64,000 nucleotides of DNA, taken from Micromonospora alfalfae (GTDB lineage Bacteria; Actinomycetota; Actinomycetes; Mycobacteriales; Micromonosporaceae). The notes under the pieces were generated by a model. It was not told the DNA's origin. It searched no databases and worked only from the letters and a program-made list of their open reading frames with translations. The position numbers and the translations under genes are program-made. The stretch spans positions 62,001-126,000 of the forward strand of contig NZ_JAKKFH010000008.1 in NCBI RefSeq assembly GCF_022230925.1, read 5' to 3'. How positions within the stretch are numbered: position 1 is the stretch's first letter; the number at the start of each line of letters is the position of its first letter. Shown here piece after piece: positions 18,082 to 26,662 of the stretch.

Positions 18082-18439
18082 CGAGGCGTGGTACGACGAC
18101 GACGCGGGCCCGGTCGCCCGGCCCTACACGATGACCGGGGGGCGCACCGCGCCCGCACGCGGCCAGTTCGACCTGATCTCGCTGGTCGTCGCCCGGAGGG
18201 GGGTCACGCCTCCCACATCACTCTTCCCCGAACAGGCGCGGATCGTCGAGCTGTGTCACCATCCAGTGTCGGTGGCCGAGGTTGGTGCAGAGTTGGATCT
18301 TCCGCTGGGGACGGTCCGGGTGCTGCTCGGTGACCTGCTCGCGGCCGGGCTGATCGAGACGCACGAACCGCCGATGCTGTCGGAGCTGCCGACCGAGGAT
18401 CTGCTCGAGGCGATACTCGTCGGGCTGCGCGGATTGTGA
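18059..18439 (+). CDS. DUF742 protein, CvnC-like
   Basis: Protein of 126 aa. It has the DUF742 signature RPYTMTGGR near residue 21 and a winged-helix-like C-terminal half (HHPVSVAEVGAELDLPLGTV, GLIETHEPP). The GTG start lies inside the Roadblock gene (23-bp overlap). In conservons the next gene is a small GTPase (CvnD); here that gene is missing and a membrane-anchored CBM2-like protein follows, joined by a GTGA overlap. Confidence 0.86.
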   Translation: MHTSGTTDEAWYDDDAGPVARPYTMTGGRTAPARGQFDLISLVVARRGVTPPTSLFPEQARIVELCHHPVSVAEVGAELDLPLGTVRVLLGDLLAAGLIETHEPPMLSELPTEDLLEAILVGLRGL

Positions 18440-19251
18440 CCGGGCAGGTGCCACCCGCGATCCCAACGGATCGTGGGCGCGCACCCGGCGACGAACTGAA
18501 GGAGAGACTGGCAGTGCCGGCAACACCACCCCAGCCACGCCGTACCGTGGCGATCATCCTGCTGGATCGGGTCGTGGCCCTCGTCACGGCCGCACGGCGG
18601 GTGCTCACCGGTCGGGAGGACGTCTCGCGGGCCACCTGGGTGGCCGTCGTCGCGGCGCTCGGGGTGCTGATCGCGACGTGCGTCTCCGTCGTCGGGGTGC
18701 TGCGTACGCCGGAGAAGCTGACGCCGGTGACCCTCGACCCGCCGCCGTCGGTCGGGCAGGTGGGCGCGTCGCCGTCCACCACCCCCCGCGCGCAGGCGCG
18801 ACCGGCGCTCACCAGCCCGGCGGTGACCGCTCCCCCGTCCGCCTCGGCCTCGTCGGTCCCACCGGTCGTGGCGTCGTCGACCCGACCCACACCGACCGGC
18901 GCTACCACCGAACCCACCCCGGCCGCCCTGGGGGCGGACTTCGCCATCACGGACAACGCCCTGCTCAGCTACGGCGCGACGGTGACGATCAGCAATCCCG
19001 GTTCGGTCCCGGCGTCGGGGTGGACGCTGGTGGTCACCCTGCCCCGGGAGTCGTTGGGGATCAGCGGCGTGGAGGGGGCGCAGGCCAGCCGGGACGGTGC
19101 GGTGTGGACGTTCGTGCCGGACCCGAACACCGGTCAGGTGCCCGGCAGCGCCTCGGTCCGGGTGACGTTCCGGGTCAATGGATCGTTGACCGGTTCCGCC
19201 CCGAAGGCGTGCACTGTCGACGGGGTCGCCTGCGCCGGCCTGCCGAGCTGA
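18436..19251 (+). CDS. Membrane-anchored protein with extracytoplasmic CBM2-like domain
   Basis: Protein of 271 aa. The cytoplasmic N-terminus is about 70 residues. One membrane helix (about 73-95; WVAVVAALGVLIATCVSVVGV) leads to a Pro/Thr/Ser-rich spacer of about 70 residues and a C-terminal beta-sandwich resembling CBM2/cellulose-binding domains (about 175-260; ISNPGSVPASGWTLVVTL). Two Cys near the C-terminus could pair. The GTG overlaps the DUF742 TGA. It is the last gene of the Hsp70-IniR-CvnABC operon and could be its cell-surface element, binding wall or surface glycan. That role is inference. Confidence 0.78.
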   Translation: MTGQVPPAIPTDRGRAPGDELKERLAVPATPPQPRRTVAIILLDRVVALVTAARRVLTGREDVSRATWVAVVAALGVLIATCVSVVGVLRTPEKLTPVTLDPPPSVGQVGASPSTTPRAQARPALTSPAVTAPPSASASSVPPVVASSTRPTPTGATTEPTPAALGADFAITDNALLSYGATVTISNPGSVPASGWTLVVTLPRESLGISGVEGAQASRDGAVWTFVPDPNTGQVPGSASVRVTFRVNGSLTGSAPKACTVDGVACAGLPS

Positions 19252-19350
19252 TCTTTGTTCTCCCCCACGCTCCCCCGGTAGGGGTTTCCCCACCCCCAGA
19301 TCATGGGTCGCCGTGTGGTCCGGGAACGTCGCCTCGACCAGGCTTTCCTC

Positions 19351-20103
19351 ATGGGAAACAGCGATGGGACCCCCGCTCGCGGGCTGGTCGTCGAAGTGCT
19401 CGACGTGACGAAGGCCTATGCCGGCGGGGGCGGTGTCCGGGCGTTGGACGGGGTTTCGGTCGGGTTCGAGGCCGGTTCGTTCTGCGCGGTGATGGGTCCG
19501 TCGGGCTCGGGGAAGTCAACGCTCCTGCACTGCGCGGCGGGCCTGGATCGGCCGGACAGCGGCCGGGTGCTCCTCGCCGGACAGGACATCGGCCGGCTGC
19601 GTGAACCCCGACTCACCGAGGCCCGGCGACAGCGGGTCGGATTCGTCTTCCAGTCGTACAACCTGATGGACTCGCTGTCGGTCTGGCACAACATCCTGCT
19701 CCCGCAACGACTGGCCGGGGTGCGCCCGGACCAGGGTTGGGCCCGGGAGGTGATCCACCGTGTCGGGCTCACCGGGCGTGAGAACGACCGACCCGGCCGG
19801 CTGTCCGGCGGTCAGCGACAGCGGGTCGCACTCGCCCGTGCGCTCGCCGGCCGGCCGGAGGTCATCTTCGCCGACGAGCCGACCGGCGCGCTGGATCTGT
19901 CGACCGGCCGAGAGGTGCTCGGGTTGCTGCGTGAGGCAGTGGACCAGACGGGCACGACTGTCGTGATGGTGACGCACGATCCGGCCGCCGCGGCGTGGGC
20001 GGACCGCGCGGTGTTCCTGGCCGATGGACGAATCGTCTCGGAACTCGCCGACCCGACGGCCGAGAAGGTCGCTGCGCAGATGATGGCGGTGACCCTCCGA
20101 TGA
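19351..20103 (+). CDS. ABC transporter ATP-binding protein (MacB/LolD type)
   Basis: ATPase of 250 aa with Walker A GPSGSGKST, Q-loop VFQSYNLMD, signature LSGGQRQRVALARAL, Walker B VIFADEPTGALD and H-loop VTHDP. This is the form that energises FtsX/MacB-type permeases. Its TGA overlaps the ATG of the permease. An alternative in-frame ATG lies 48 bp upstream; neither has a strong SD, and 19351 is closer to the start of homology. It is the first gene of a four-gene operon (ATPase, permease, sensor kinase, regulator). Confidence 0.9.
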   Translation: MGNSDGTPARGLVVEVLDVTKAYAGGGGVRALDGVSVGFEAGSFCAVMGPSGSGKSTLLHCAAGLDRPDSGRVLLAGQDIGRLREPRLTEARRQRVGFVFQSYNLMDSLSVWHNILLPQRLAGVRPDQGWAREVIHRVGLTGRENDRPGRLSGGQRQRVALARALAGRPEVIFADEPTGALDLSTGREVLGLLREAVDQTGTTVVMVTHDPAAAAWADRAVFLADGRIVSELADPTAEKVAAQMMAVTLR

Positions 20104-22640
20104 TCCGGCTCGCTCTCGGCAGCCTGCGCCAGCACCGCGGCGCCTACGCCGGCACGTTCTTCGCCGCGCTGCTGGCCGTGGCCCTGTTCGTCGGCGGTGG
20201 CCTGCTGCTCGCCTCCGTGCTCACGGCGAAGCCGCCGGCCAACCGGTTCGCGGCAGCGCCGATCGTCGTCTCGGGCGACCGCGACGTCACCCTCGAGAAG
20301 GTCACCACCAAGCAGAAGAAGGACAAGTCCAAGGTCAAGCGCAAGGTCAAGTCCGAGCGTCTGACCGGGGCCGGCTCGCTGCCGGTCGACCTCGCCGGCC
20401 GACTCGGCGACCTTCCGGGTGTCGCGGCGGCGGTCGCGGACGTCGCCTTTCCGGTCCAGGCGAGCACGCCGGACGGACGCCCGTTGCGCGGAGCCGACGG
20501 TGCCCCGGTGATCGGCCACGGGTGGGCCTCCGCGGCGCTGACGCCGTACCTGTTGCGCAGCGGTGCGGCCCCCGGTCGGGGTGAGGTGGCCATTGACGCC
20601 GATCTCGCCAGACGGTCGGGCACCTTGGTGGGCGGGCATCTCATGGTCACCACCAGGACCGGTGTGCGCACGATGGTCGTGTCCGGTGTCGTGGCGCCGT
20701 CCGGTCGGGACGGGCTGCCCGCCCAGGGCGCGCTGTTCGTCGCCGACGGCGAGGTGGCGATGGTTTCCGGGCTGCCCGGTCCGACTGCGGTGGCCGTTCT
20801 CGCCGGAGCGGGCGCCGACCCGGTCGCGCTCGGCGACGCCGTCGGGCAGGTGGCCGGCGACCACGAGGTGCTCACCGGGGCCGACCGCGTCCGGGCCGAC
20901 CTGCCCGGTGCTCTGCCGGACTACATCGGCCCAATCTCGATCTTCGGTTTCGTCATCGGCATCACGGCGTTCGCGGCCGTCTTCGTCCTCACCGGCACTG
21001 TGACGCTTGGCGTCCGCCAGCGGCTGCGCGAGCTGGCTCTGTTACGCACCGCTGGCGCGACCCCCGGTCAGCTGCGCCGCCTCCTCGGCGTGGAGAGCCT
21101 CCTGCTCGCCGGGGCCGCCGCGTTGCCCGGCGCGCCGCTGGGCGTGGTGTTCGCCCACGTGGTGGCCGCCCGATTCCGGGAGTTGGGCGCGGTGCCGGCC
21201 CAGTTCGTCGTACGGACCAACGTGATCGTGATCGTCGCGGCCGCGGTGGCCGGGATGGTGGTGACCTTCGTCGGCGCCCGGGTCGCCGGCCGTCGCGCGG
21301 TGCGGATCGCCCCGACGCAGGCACTCGCCGAGACCGCCAACGCACCCACTGGTGGGCTGGTCCCGCGGATCGCCGTCGCGGCGGTGACCACCGCCGGAGC
21401 GATCGCCCTGCTGGTCTTCGTGCCGCTCGACGGGCCCCTCGGCATGGGCATGAGTTTCGTGTCGTCCGCCCTGCTGCTGTGCACGGTCGCGGCCCTCGGC
21501 CCGTCGCTGGTCCGGGCGCTGACGACACCTGTGTCCCGCGTCGTCGGCGTCGGCGGGCCGACCGGCTGGCTGGCCGGTCTGGTCACCCGGGCAGAGCGGC
21601 GAAGGGTCGCGGCGGTCGCCGTCCCGCTCGTGCTCATGTTCGCGCTCAACGCCACCATGCTGCTCAACAGTGCCCTCCTGGGTCAGCTGGCCGGGCAGGA
21701 GCAGGAGGAGCGGACGTCCGCCGCGACGGCACAGGTGACAGCACCCGGCGGCCTTCCGCTCGACACCGTCGAACGGCTCGTCGCACTGGACGGGGTGACC
21801 GGTGCGGCGGCGACGCTGCCGACCCGAGCGATCGCGGAGCAGGGTGGCAAGCCCGAGGACTTCGCCAGCCAGGGTCTGCTGGTCGCCGGCACCGAGTCGG
21901 CGCTCGACCTCGATCTGCGTGCCGGGACGCTGCCGGGCACGGGCGCGTTCGCCGCCAGCGCGTACGTGACCGACCAGTACGGCTGGCGGGTGGGCGACGA
22001 CGTGCGGGTCTGGCTTGCCGACGGCCACCAGGTCGACCTCCGCCTGGCCGGGGTGTTTGCCCGGGCCCGTGGCTTCGGCGACCTGGTTCTGCCGGCGGAG
22101 CTGGTGGCGGCACACGACCCGCGCGGATTGGTCAACACGGTTGGGCTGCGCTACTCCGGCGACGTGCCGGACCGGATCGCCGCGTCGTGGCCCGGACTGC
22201 GGTTGACTCCCGCGCTCGGTGCGGCGCCAGCCGGTGACGCGCAGAACCAGCAGGGTGCGTGGGAACTCATGGTGGTCATCTCCCTCGGCTTCACGGCGGT
22301 CGCCGTCGTCAACACCTTCGCCATCGCCACTGCGGCGCGCCGCCGCGAATTCGCCGATCTGCGGCTGGCCGGTGCGACGACAGGGCAGCTGCACCGTCTC
22401 GTCGACCGCGAGGCGATGATCACGGTTGCCGTCGGGCTGGTGCTCGGCGCACTCGTCACCGCGATCGTGGTCGGCGCGTTCAGCTCGGCGCAGGACGGCA
22501 CCTTGCGGGTTGTCGTCGACGCCGGCACGTACGTGGGGTTACTCGGCGGTGTGGCGGCGCTCGGGCTGGTCGCGGGCGTCGTACCGGCCCGGGTTCTGTT
22601 GCGCCGACGCGGCCTGCCGGCCCTGAGCGACGGGCGCTGA
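20100..22640 (+). CDS. FtsX/MacB-family ABC permease
   Basis: Membrane protein of 846 aa with two FtsX-type units. The first has a helix at about 15-40, an extracytoplasmic domain, and three helices around 280-430. A second set of helices follows near 460-590, with the last three around 720-840. An odd Lys-rich stretch (KQKKDKSKVKRKVKSE, about residues 70-86) sits in the first extracytoplasmic domain and stands out in this Lys-poor genome. It pairs with the overlapping ATPase. Such permeases export lipids or peptides, or sense antimicrobial peptides; the linked two-component system favours a drug-sensing/export role. Confidence 0.88.
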   Translation: MIRLALGSLRQHRGAYAGTFFAALLAVALFVGGGLLLASVLTAKPPANRFAAAPIVVSGDRDVTLEKVTTKQKKDKSKVKRKVKSERLTGAGSLPVDLAGRLGDLPGVAAAVADVAFPVQASTPDGRPLRGADGAPVIGHGWASAALTPYLLRSGAAPGRGEVAIDADLARRSGTLVGGHLMVTTRTGVRTMVVSGVVAPSGRDGLPAQGALFVADGEVAMVSGLPGPTAVAVLAGAGADPVALGDAVGQVAGDHEVLTGADRVRADLPGALPDYIGPISIFGFVIGITAFAAVFVLTGTVTLGVRQRLRELALLRTAGATPGQLRRLLGVESLLLAGAAALPGAPLGVVFAHVVAARFRELGAVPAQFVVRTNVIVIVAAAVAGMVVTFVGARVAGRRAVRIAPTQALAETANAPTGGLVPRIAVAAVTTAGAIALLVFVPLDGPLGMGMSFVSSALLLCTVAALGPSLVRALTTPVSRVVGVGGPTGWLAGLVTRAERRRVAAVAVPLVLMFALNATMLLNSALLGQLAGQEQEERTSAATAQVTAPGGLPLDTVERLVALDGVTGAAATLPTRAIAEQGGKPEDFASQGLLVAGTESALDLDLRAGTLPGTGAFAASAYVTDQYGWRVGDDVRVWLADGHQVDLRLAGVFARARGFGDLVLPAELVAAHDPRGLVNTVGLRYSGDVPDRIAASWPGLRLTPALGAAPAGDAQNQQGAWELMVVISLGFTAVAVVNTFAIATAARRREFADLRLAGATTGQLHRLVDREAMITVAVGLVLGALVTAIVVGAFSSAQDGTLRVVVDAGTYVGLLGGVAALGLVAGVVPARVLLRRRGLPALSDGR

Positions 22641-22741
22641 CGGTGGTGCCGGCCGGAACGCCGCTCGGGCTCGTCCTCGGGGTCATCCGGGGCCGGGTCC
22701 GGCCGGCGGTCCGGAGCGGTGCCGTCGGTAGGATCGCCGCG

Positions 22742-23959
22742 ATGATCCGCACCACGGCTTCGGCGCTGGCATACCTGCTCAGCAGCCTCGTCGCGGGCGT
22801 CGTAGGCCTCGGCTGGAGCCTGGCTTCCACCATTGGGGTCGGCCTGCTGGCGATCACGCAGCTCGGCGGCCCGGCCTTCCTTGGCGCGACCTGGGTGACC
22901 CGACGCCTCGCGGACCTGGAGCGTCGCCGGGCGGGTTGGGTGCTCGGCGGCGCGATCGCGGCACCGTACCTGCCGATTGAGGGTGCCACCGTCCGGCAGC
23001 GGGTCCGTGCGGTCGCCGTGCAGCCCGCCACCTGGCGCGACCTGGCCTGGCTGGTCACGGTCTTCCCGCTGGGCCTGGCGGGCGGGATCGCCGCCATCGT
23101 GGTCACTGTCGTCGATCTCGCCGCCATCGTGGCGCCGCTGTGGGCCTGGGCGGTGCCGAACCCGCACGCGCCGTTCCCGATGCGTCCGCTCATGACGACG
23201 GTGCCGGGTCGGTTCGGCCTGACCGTGCTCGGCGTGCTGTTGTTACCGGTCACCGCGTGGTTGCTGCGGACCGCCGGGCGGGCCCAGGCCCGCACCGCCC
23301 GAGGCTTACTGGCGCCCGGCGCACACAGGCAGTTGGTCGAGGAGGCCGCACGCCTCGCGCAGACCCGCCGTCGGGTCGTCGACGCCCAGGCCGCGGAGCT
23401 GCGTCGGATCGAGCGGGACCTGCACGACGGCGCCCAGGCCCGGATCGTGGCGGCCGGCATGACGCTGGCGTTGGCGTCCCGCAAGCTGCCGAGCGGCGCG
23501 ACCGCCGCGTCCGATGTGGATCTTGCCCGCCGGCAACTCGACGACGCCCTCACCGAGCTACGCCGACTGGTGCGTGGCATCCACCCGCCGATCCTCACCG
23601 ATCGAGGGCTGCACGCCGCTGTCGCCGCCCTGGCCGGCGACAGCCCGCTCGCCGTGGAGGTCCGGGGCGACCCGGAGGAGCGGTATCCACCAGCGGTCGA
23701 ATCGGCGGCCTACTTCGTCATCGCGGAGGGTCTCGCCAACGCGGGCAAGCACGCCGAGGCCCGGACCTGCGTCGTCACCCTCGTCCGAGGCGCCGGTACG
23801 GTCACCGTCACGCTCACCGACGACGGCCAGGGCGGCGCCGACCCGGCCGGGTCCGGACTCGACGGCCTGCGCCGCCGTGTCGAGGCACTCGACGGCCGGC
23901 TCACCATCACCAGTCCACTCGGCGGTCCCACCGTCCTGTCCGCGGAGCTGCCCTACTGA
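22742..23959 (+). CDS. NarL-type sensor histidine kinase (HisKA_3)
   Basis: Kinase of 405 aa. The N-terminal membrane part has about four helices in two hairpins (about 8-45 and 100-190, with little extracytoplasmic loop). The dimerisation box is RRIERDLHDGAQARIV (His about 228) and the ATPase domain follows, with N-box AEGLANAGKHA and G-box DDGQGGADPAGSGLDGLRRR. The ATG was picked because TAGGAT precedes it and the sensor helices begin there. It lies 101 bp after the permease and its stop overlaps the regulator start (TGATG). With its short loops it probably senses in the membrane or through the ABC exporter. Confidence 0.9.
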   Translation: MIRTTASALAYLLSSLVAGVVGLGWSLASTIGVGLLAITQLGGPAFLGATWVTRRLADLERRRAGWVLGGAIAAPYLPIEGATVRQRVRAVAVQPATWRDLAWLVTVFPLGLAGGIAAIVVTVVDLAAIVAPLWAWAVPNPHAPFPMRPLMTTVPGRFGLTVLGVLLLPVTAWLLRTAGRAQARTARGLLAPGAHRQLVEEAARLAQTRRRVVDAQAAELRRIERDLHDGAQARIVAAGMTLALASRKLPSGATAASDVDLARRQLDDALTELRRLVRGIHPPILTDRGLHAAVAALAGDSPLAVEVRGDPEERYPPAVESAAYFVIAEGLANAGKHAEARTCVVTLVRGAGTVTVTLTDDGQGGADPAGSGLDGLRRRVEALDGRLTITSPLGGPTVLSAELPY

Positions 23960-24603
23960 TGCGCATCGTGATCGCAGAGGACCTGCTACTGCTTCGAGAC
24001 GGCCTGGTGCGGCTGCTGACCGACACCGGTCACACCGTCGTAGCCGCCGTCGACACCGCGCCCGCCCTGCTGGCCGCTGTCACCGAGCACCGGCCCGACC
24101 TGTCCATCGTCGACGTACGGCTGCCGCCCGGGTTCCGGGACGAAGGGCTCCGCGCCGCCCTGACGCTGCGCGCCAAGGACCCGGACACGAAGGTGCTCAT
24201 CGTCTCCCAGTACGTCGAACGGGCCTACGCCGTGGAACTGCTCGCCGACGGCCGGGGCGGTGTCGGTTACCTTCTCAAGGACCGGGTCACCGCACTCGAC
24301 GACTTCCTCGACGCGGTGACGCGGGTAGCCAACGGGGGCACCGCCCTCGACCCCGAGGTGGTGCGCCAGCTGTTCACCCGCAACAGCCGTAACCACGGCA
24401 TCGACGGGCTCACCGCACGGGAACGGGAGGTACTCGGCCTCATGGCCCAGGGCCTGTCCAACGCGGCCATCTGCGCGGCGCTCGTCCTGGCGCCGGTGTC
24501 GGTGGAGAAGCACATCACCAACATCTTCGCCAAGCTCGACCTGCCGCCTGCCGAGGACGCCAACCGACGTGTCCGCGCGGTCCTCGCCTACCTCAATCAC
24601 TAG
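23959..24603 (+). CDS. NarL/LuxR-family response regulator
   Basis: Regulator of 214 aa. Receiver domain: IVIAEDLLLLRDG, phospho-Asp in SIVDVRLPP, Lys in GYLLKDRV. LuxR HTH near residues 150-205: LTAREREVLGLMAQGLSN, VEKHITNIFAKL. It is the output partner of the overlapping sensor kinase and probably controls the ABC exporter upstream. The last base of the kinase TGA is the first of the ATG. Confidence 0.92.
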   Translation: MRIVIAEDLLLLRDGLVRLLTDTGHTVVAAVDTAPALLAAVTEHRPDLSIVDVRLPPGFRDEGLRAALTLRAKDPDTKVLIVSQYVERAYAVELLADGRGGVGYLLKDRVTALDDFLDAVTRVANGGTALDPEVVRQLFTRNSRNHGIDGLTAREREVLGLMAQGLSNAAICAALVLAPVSVEKHITNIFAKLDLPPAEDANRRVRAVLAYLNH

Positions 24604-24703
24604 AGATGCCGGGACGCATCGATCGAACGCGTACACCCGACGTTCCGGCGACCGCCATGCTTGATTGATCATCAGTTCGGGCGTGCTTCGTAGCGTCGCG
24701 ACC

Positions 24704-26611
24704 ATGACTGTCCTACCCGCATCACCGTCACCTCGCCGCGCCGGGGCACGCCTGGGCACCCGGGCCGCCGCCGTCACCGCCGCTCTCGCCATCACCGGCG
24801 CTGCCGCCGCGGTCGCCGTCGCGACCTCGTCGCCCGCCACCGCGGAGCCGGGCAACGTCGTCGTCTCGGAGAACTTCTCGGCCGGGTCGCTGCCCGCCGG
24901 TTGGCACGCTGTCGACGGCACCTGGAAGGTCGAGAACGGTCGACTGTACGGAACCTCCGCCAGCTCCAGCGAGAACAACAAAATCACCTTCGGTCGGCAC
25001 CTGAACGACTTCCGCCTCGAGGCGACCATGCGCTTCGAGGCGGTCTCGGCCGCCACCCGCTGGGCCTCGCTCGGCATCGACGTCCCCGCCAGTGGCGCGA
25101 CCCCCTGGTGGATCGCCACCATGCGCAGCGGCACCACCGCCGCCAACGGGCTCGAATTCGCCCAGCGGACCACTGCCGACGCCTGGGTCGTGACGAACAC
25201 CGCCTCCGCCCAGTCCGCCGCCGGCACCGGCCGGGACGTGCGCGTCGCCGTCGAGGTGCACGGCAACCAGGCCCGCTGGATCTTCGACGGGCGGGAGGCG
25301 ATGCGGACCAGCAGCCTCCAGCGGTCCACCGACGGCGTCCAGGGGCTCTTCGTCAACGGCGCGACAGTGTCGTACGACGACGTCACGGTCACCGAGCTGC
25401 CGCCGAACGGCTATCTCCGCCCCGAGGGCAGCCCGTTCACAGTGATCGCCCACCGTGGCGCGTCCGCCGCCGCACCGGAGAACACCCTCGTCGCCCAGGA
25501 AATCGCCCGCAGGGGCGGCGCCGACTGGATCGAGAACGACGTCCAGCCGAGCAAGGACGGCATCCCGTTCATCCTGCACGACGGCACCGTCGACCGGACC
25601 ACCGACGGCGCCGGCAACATCCGGGACCTGACCGTCGCGCAGATCAAGGCCCTCGACGCCGGCTCCTGGTTCGGCCCGCAGTACGTCGGCGAGCGGGTGC
25701 CCACCCTCGCGGAGCAGCTCGCTGACCTGCGGACGCGGGGTGGCAACCTGCTCGTGGAGATCAAGGGCAAGCACACCCGCGACGAGGTCGCCACGGTCAT
25801 CCAGGTGATCCGGGACGAGCAGATGATGGGCCGGGTCTTCATCCAGAGCTTCGAGGTGGACGCCCTGAAGTACACCTACGAGATCGCCCCCGAGCTGCCG
25901 CTCGGTCTGCTCCGCAGCACCCTGGACGCCGATCCGGTGGCGCTCGCGAAGGAGCTGCACCTGACCGCGTACAACCCGGACGGCAACGCGCTGCTGGCCA
26001 AGCCGGAGGTCGTCGCCCCGCTGCACGCCGCCGGGGTCGCCGTGATGGCCTGGACGATGGACTCCGCCGGCCTGTGGCAGCGGCTGGAGCGGATCGGCAC
26101 CGACGCGATCATCACCAACCGGGCGGCGGAGCTGGTCGGCTGGAACTCGGCGTTCGTCCAGCGGGCCTCCGCCGATCCGACCGTGCAGATCACCTCGCCG
26201 GCCAACGGGGCTCGGCTGGACCGGGCGCAGTCGCCGGTGATCGCGGTCGCCGCGACCAACGCGGACACCGTCACCGTGACGCTGGACGGTAAGAAGTCAG
26301 CCGCCGGGCGCAAGCTCGACCTGGCCAAGCTGACCGCCGGACGGCACACCATCACCACCGAGGCGACCGGGCCCGAGGGCATCGCCACCGCGACCAGCAC
26401 CTTCACCGTGACGGTGAGCCAGGCTGGCCTCGGCCACCTGATCCTCACCTCGGGTGCGGACCCGGCCGCCGTCACGGCGCTGACCATCAAGCTGGCCCAC
26501 GCCCAGTACGCCGAGCTGGCCACCTACGCCGACCGGCAGGCCGGCAAGCTGGTGCCGGCGGAGGTCGCCAGCGTCATCGCCGCCGACGCCCGCACCCTCG
26601 CTCTGAAGTAG
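24704..26611 (+). CDS. Secreted glycerophosphodiester phosphodiesterase with accessory domains
   Basis: Exported protein of 635 aa. A signal peptide (about 1-48, ending TAEPG) is followed by a LamG/concanavalin-like beta domain (50-240; LPAGWHAVDGTWKVENGRLYG). The GDPD TIM barrel spans about 244-478, with the catalytic His in IAHRGAS, the metal pair in ENDVQPSKDG and the second His in FILHDGT. An Ig-like domain (490-570; ITSPANGARL) and a 60-residue helical tail follow. It hydrolyses glycerophosphodiesters to glycerol-3-phosphate and an alcohol. An outside location with a lectin-like domain suggests it acts on phospholipid or teichoic-acid material. It ends at a strong hairpin facing a convergent gene. 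Confidence 0.9.
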   Translation: MTVLPASPSPRRAGARLGTRAAAVTAALAITGAAAAVAVATSSPATAEPGNVVVSENFSAGSLPAGWHAVDGTWKVENGRLYGTSASSSENNKITFGRHLNDFRLEATMRFEAVSAATRWASLGIDVPASGATPWWIATMRSGTTAANGLEFAQRTTADAWVVTNTASAQSAAGTGRDVRVAVEVHGNQARWIFDGREAMRTSSLQRSTDGVQGLFVNGATVSYDDVTVTELPPNGYLRPEGSPFTVIAHRGASAAAPENTLVAQEIARRGGADWIENDVQPSKDGIPFILHDGTVDRTTDGAGNIRDLTVAQIKALDAGSWFGPQYVGERVPTLAEQLADLRTRGGNLLVEIKGKHTRDEVATVIQVIRDEQMMGRVFIQSFEVDALKYTYEIAPELPLGLLRSTLDADPVALAKELHLTAYNPDGNALLAKPEVVAPLHAAGVAVMAWTMDSAGLWQRLERIGTDAIITNRAAELVGWNSAFVQRASADPTVQITSPANGARLDRAQSPVIAVAATNADTVTVTLDGKKSAAGRKLDLAKLTAGRHTITTEATGPEGIATATSTFTVTVSQAGLGHLILTSGADPAAVTALTIKLAHAQYAELATYADRQAGKLVPAEVASVIAADARTLALK

Positions 26612-26620
26612 CGGGCTGGA

Positions 26621-26654
26621 AGGGTGGCGCTGGTCCGATCGGGCCAGCGCCACC
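26621..26654. terminator. Bidirectional hairpin terminator
   Basis: A 15-bp stem (26621-26635 with 26640-26654, one G:U pair) around GATC, between the convergent phosphodiesterase and membrane-protein genes. No U-tract. Confidence 0.78.
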
Positions 26655-26662
26655 CCGAGTTC

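Noticed and set aside
24608..24656. Terminator-like GCCGGGACG / CGTTCCGGC pairing after the NarL regulator
   Set aside because: One wobble pair and a loop of about 30 bases make it weak; not listed as a feature.
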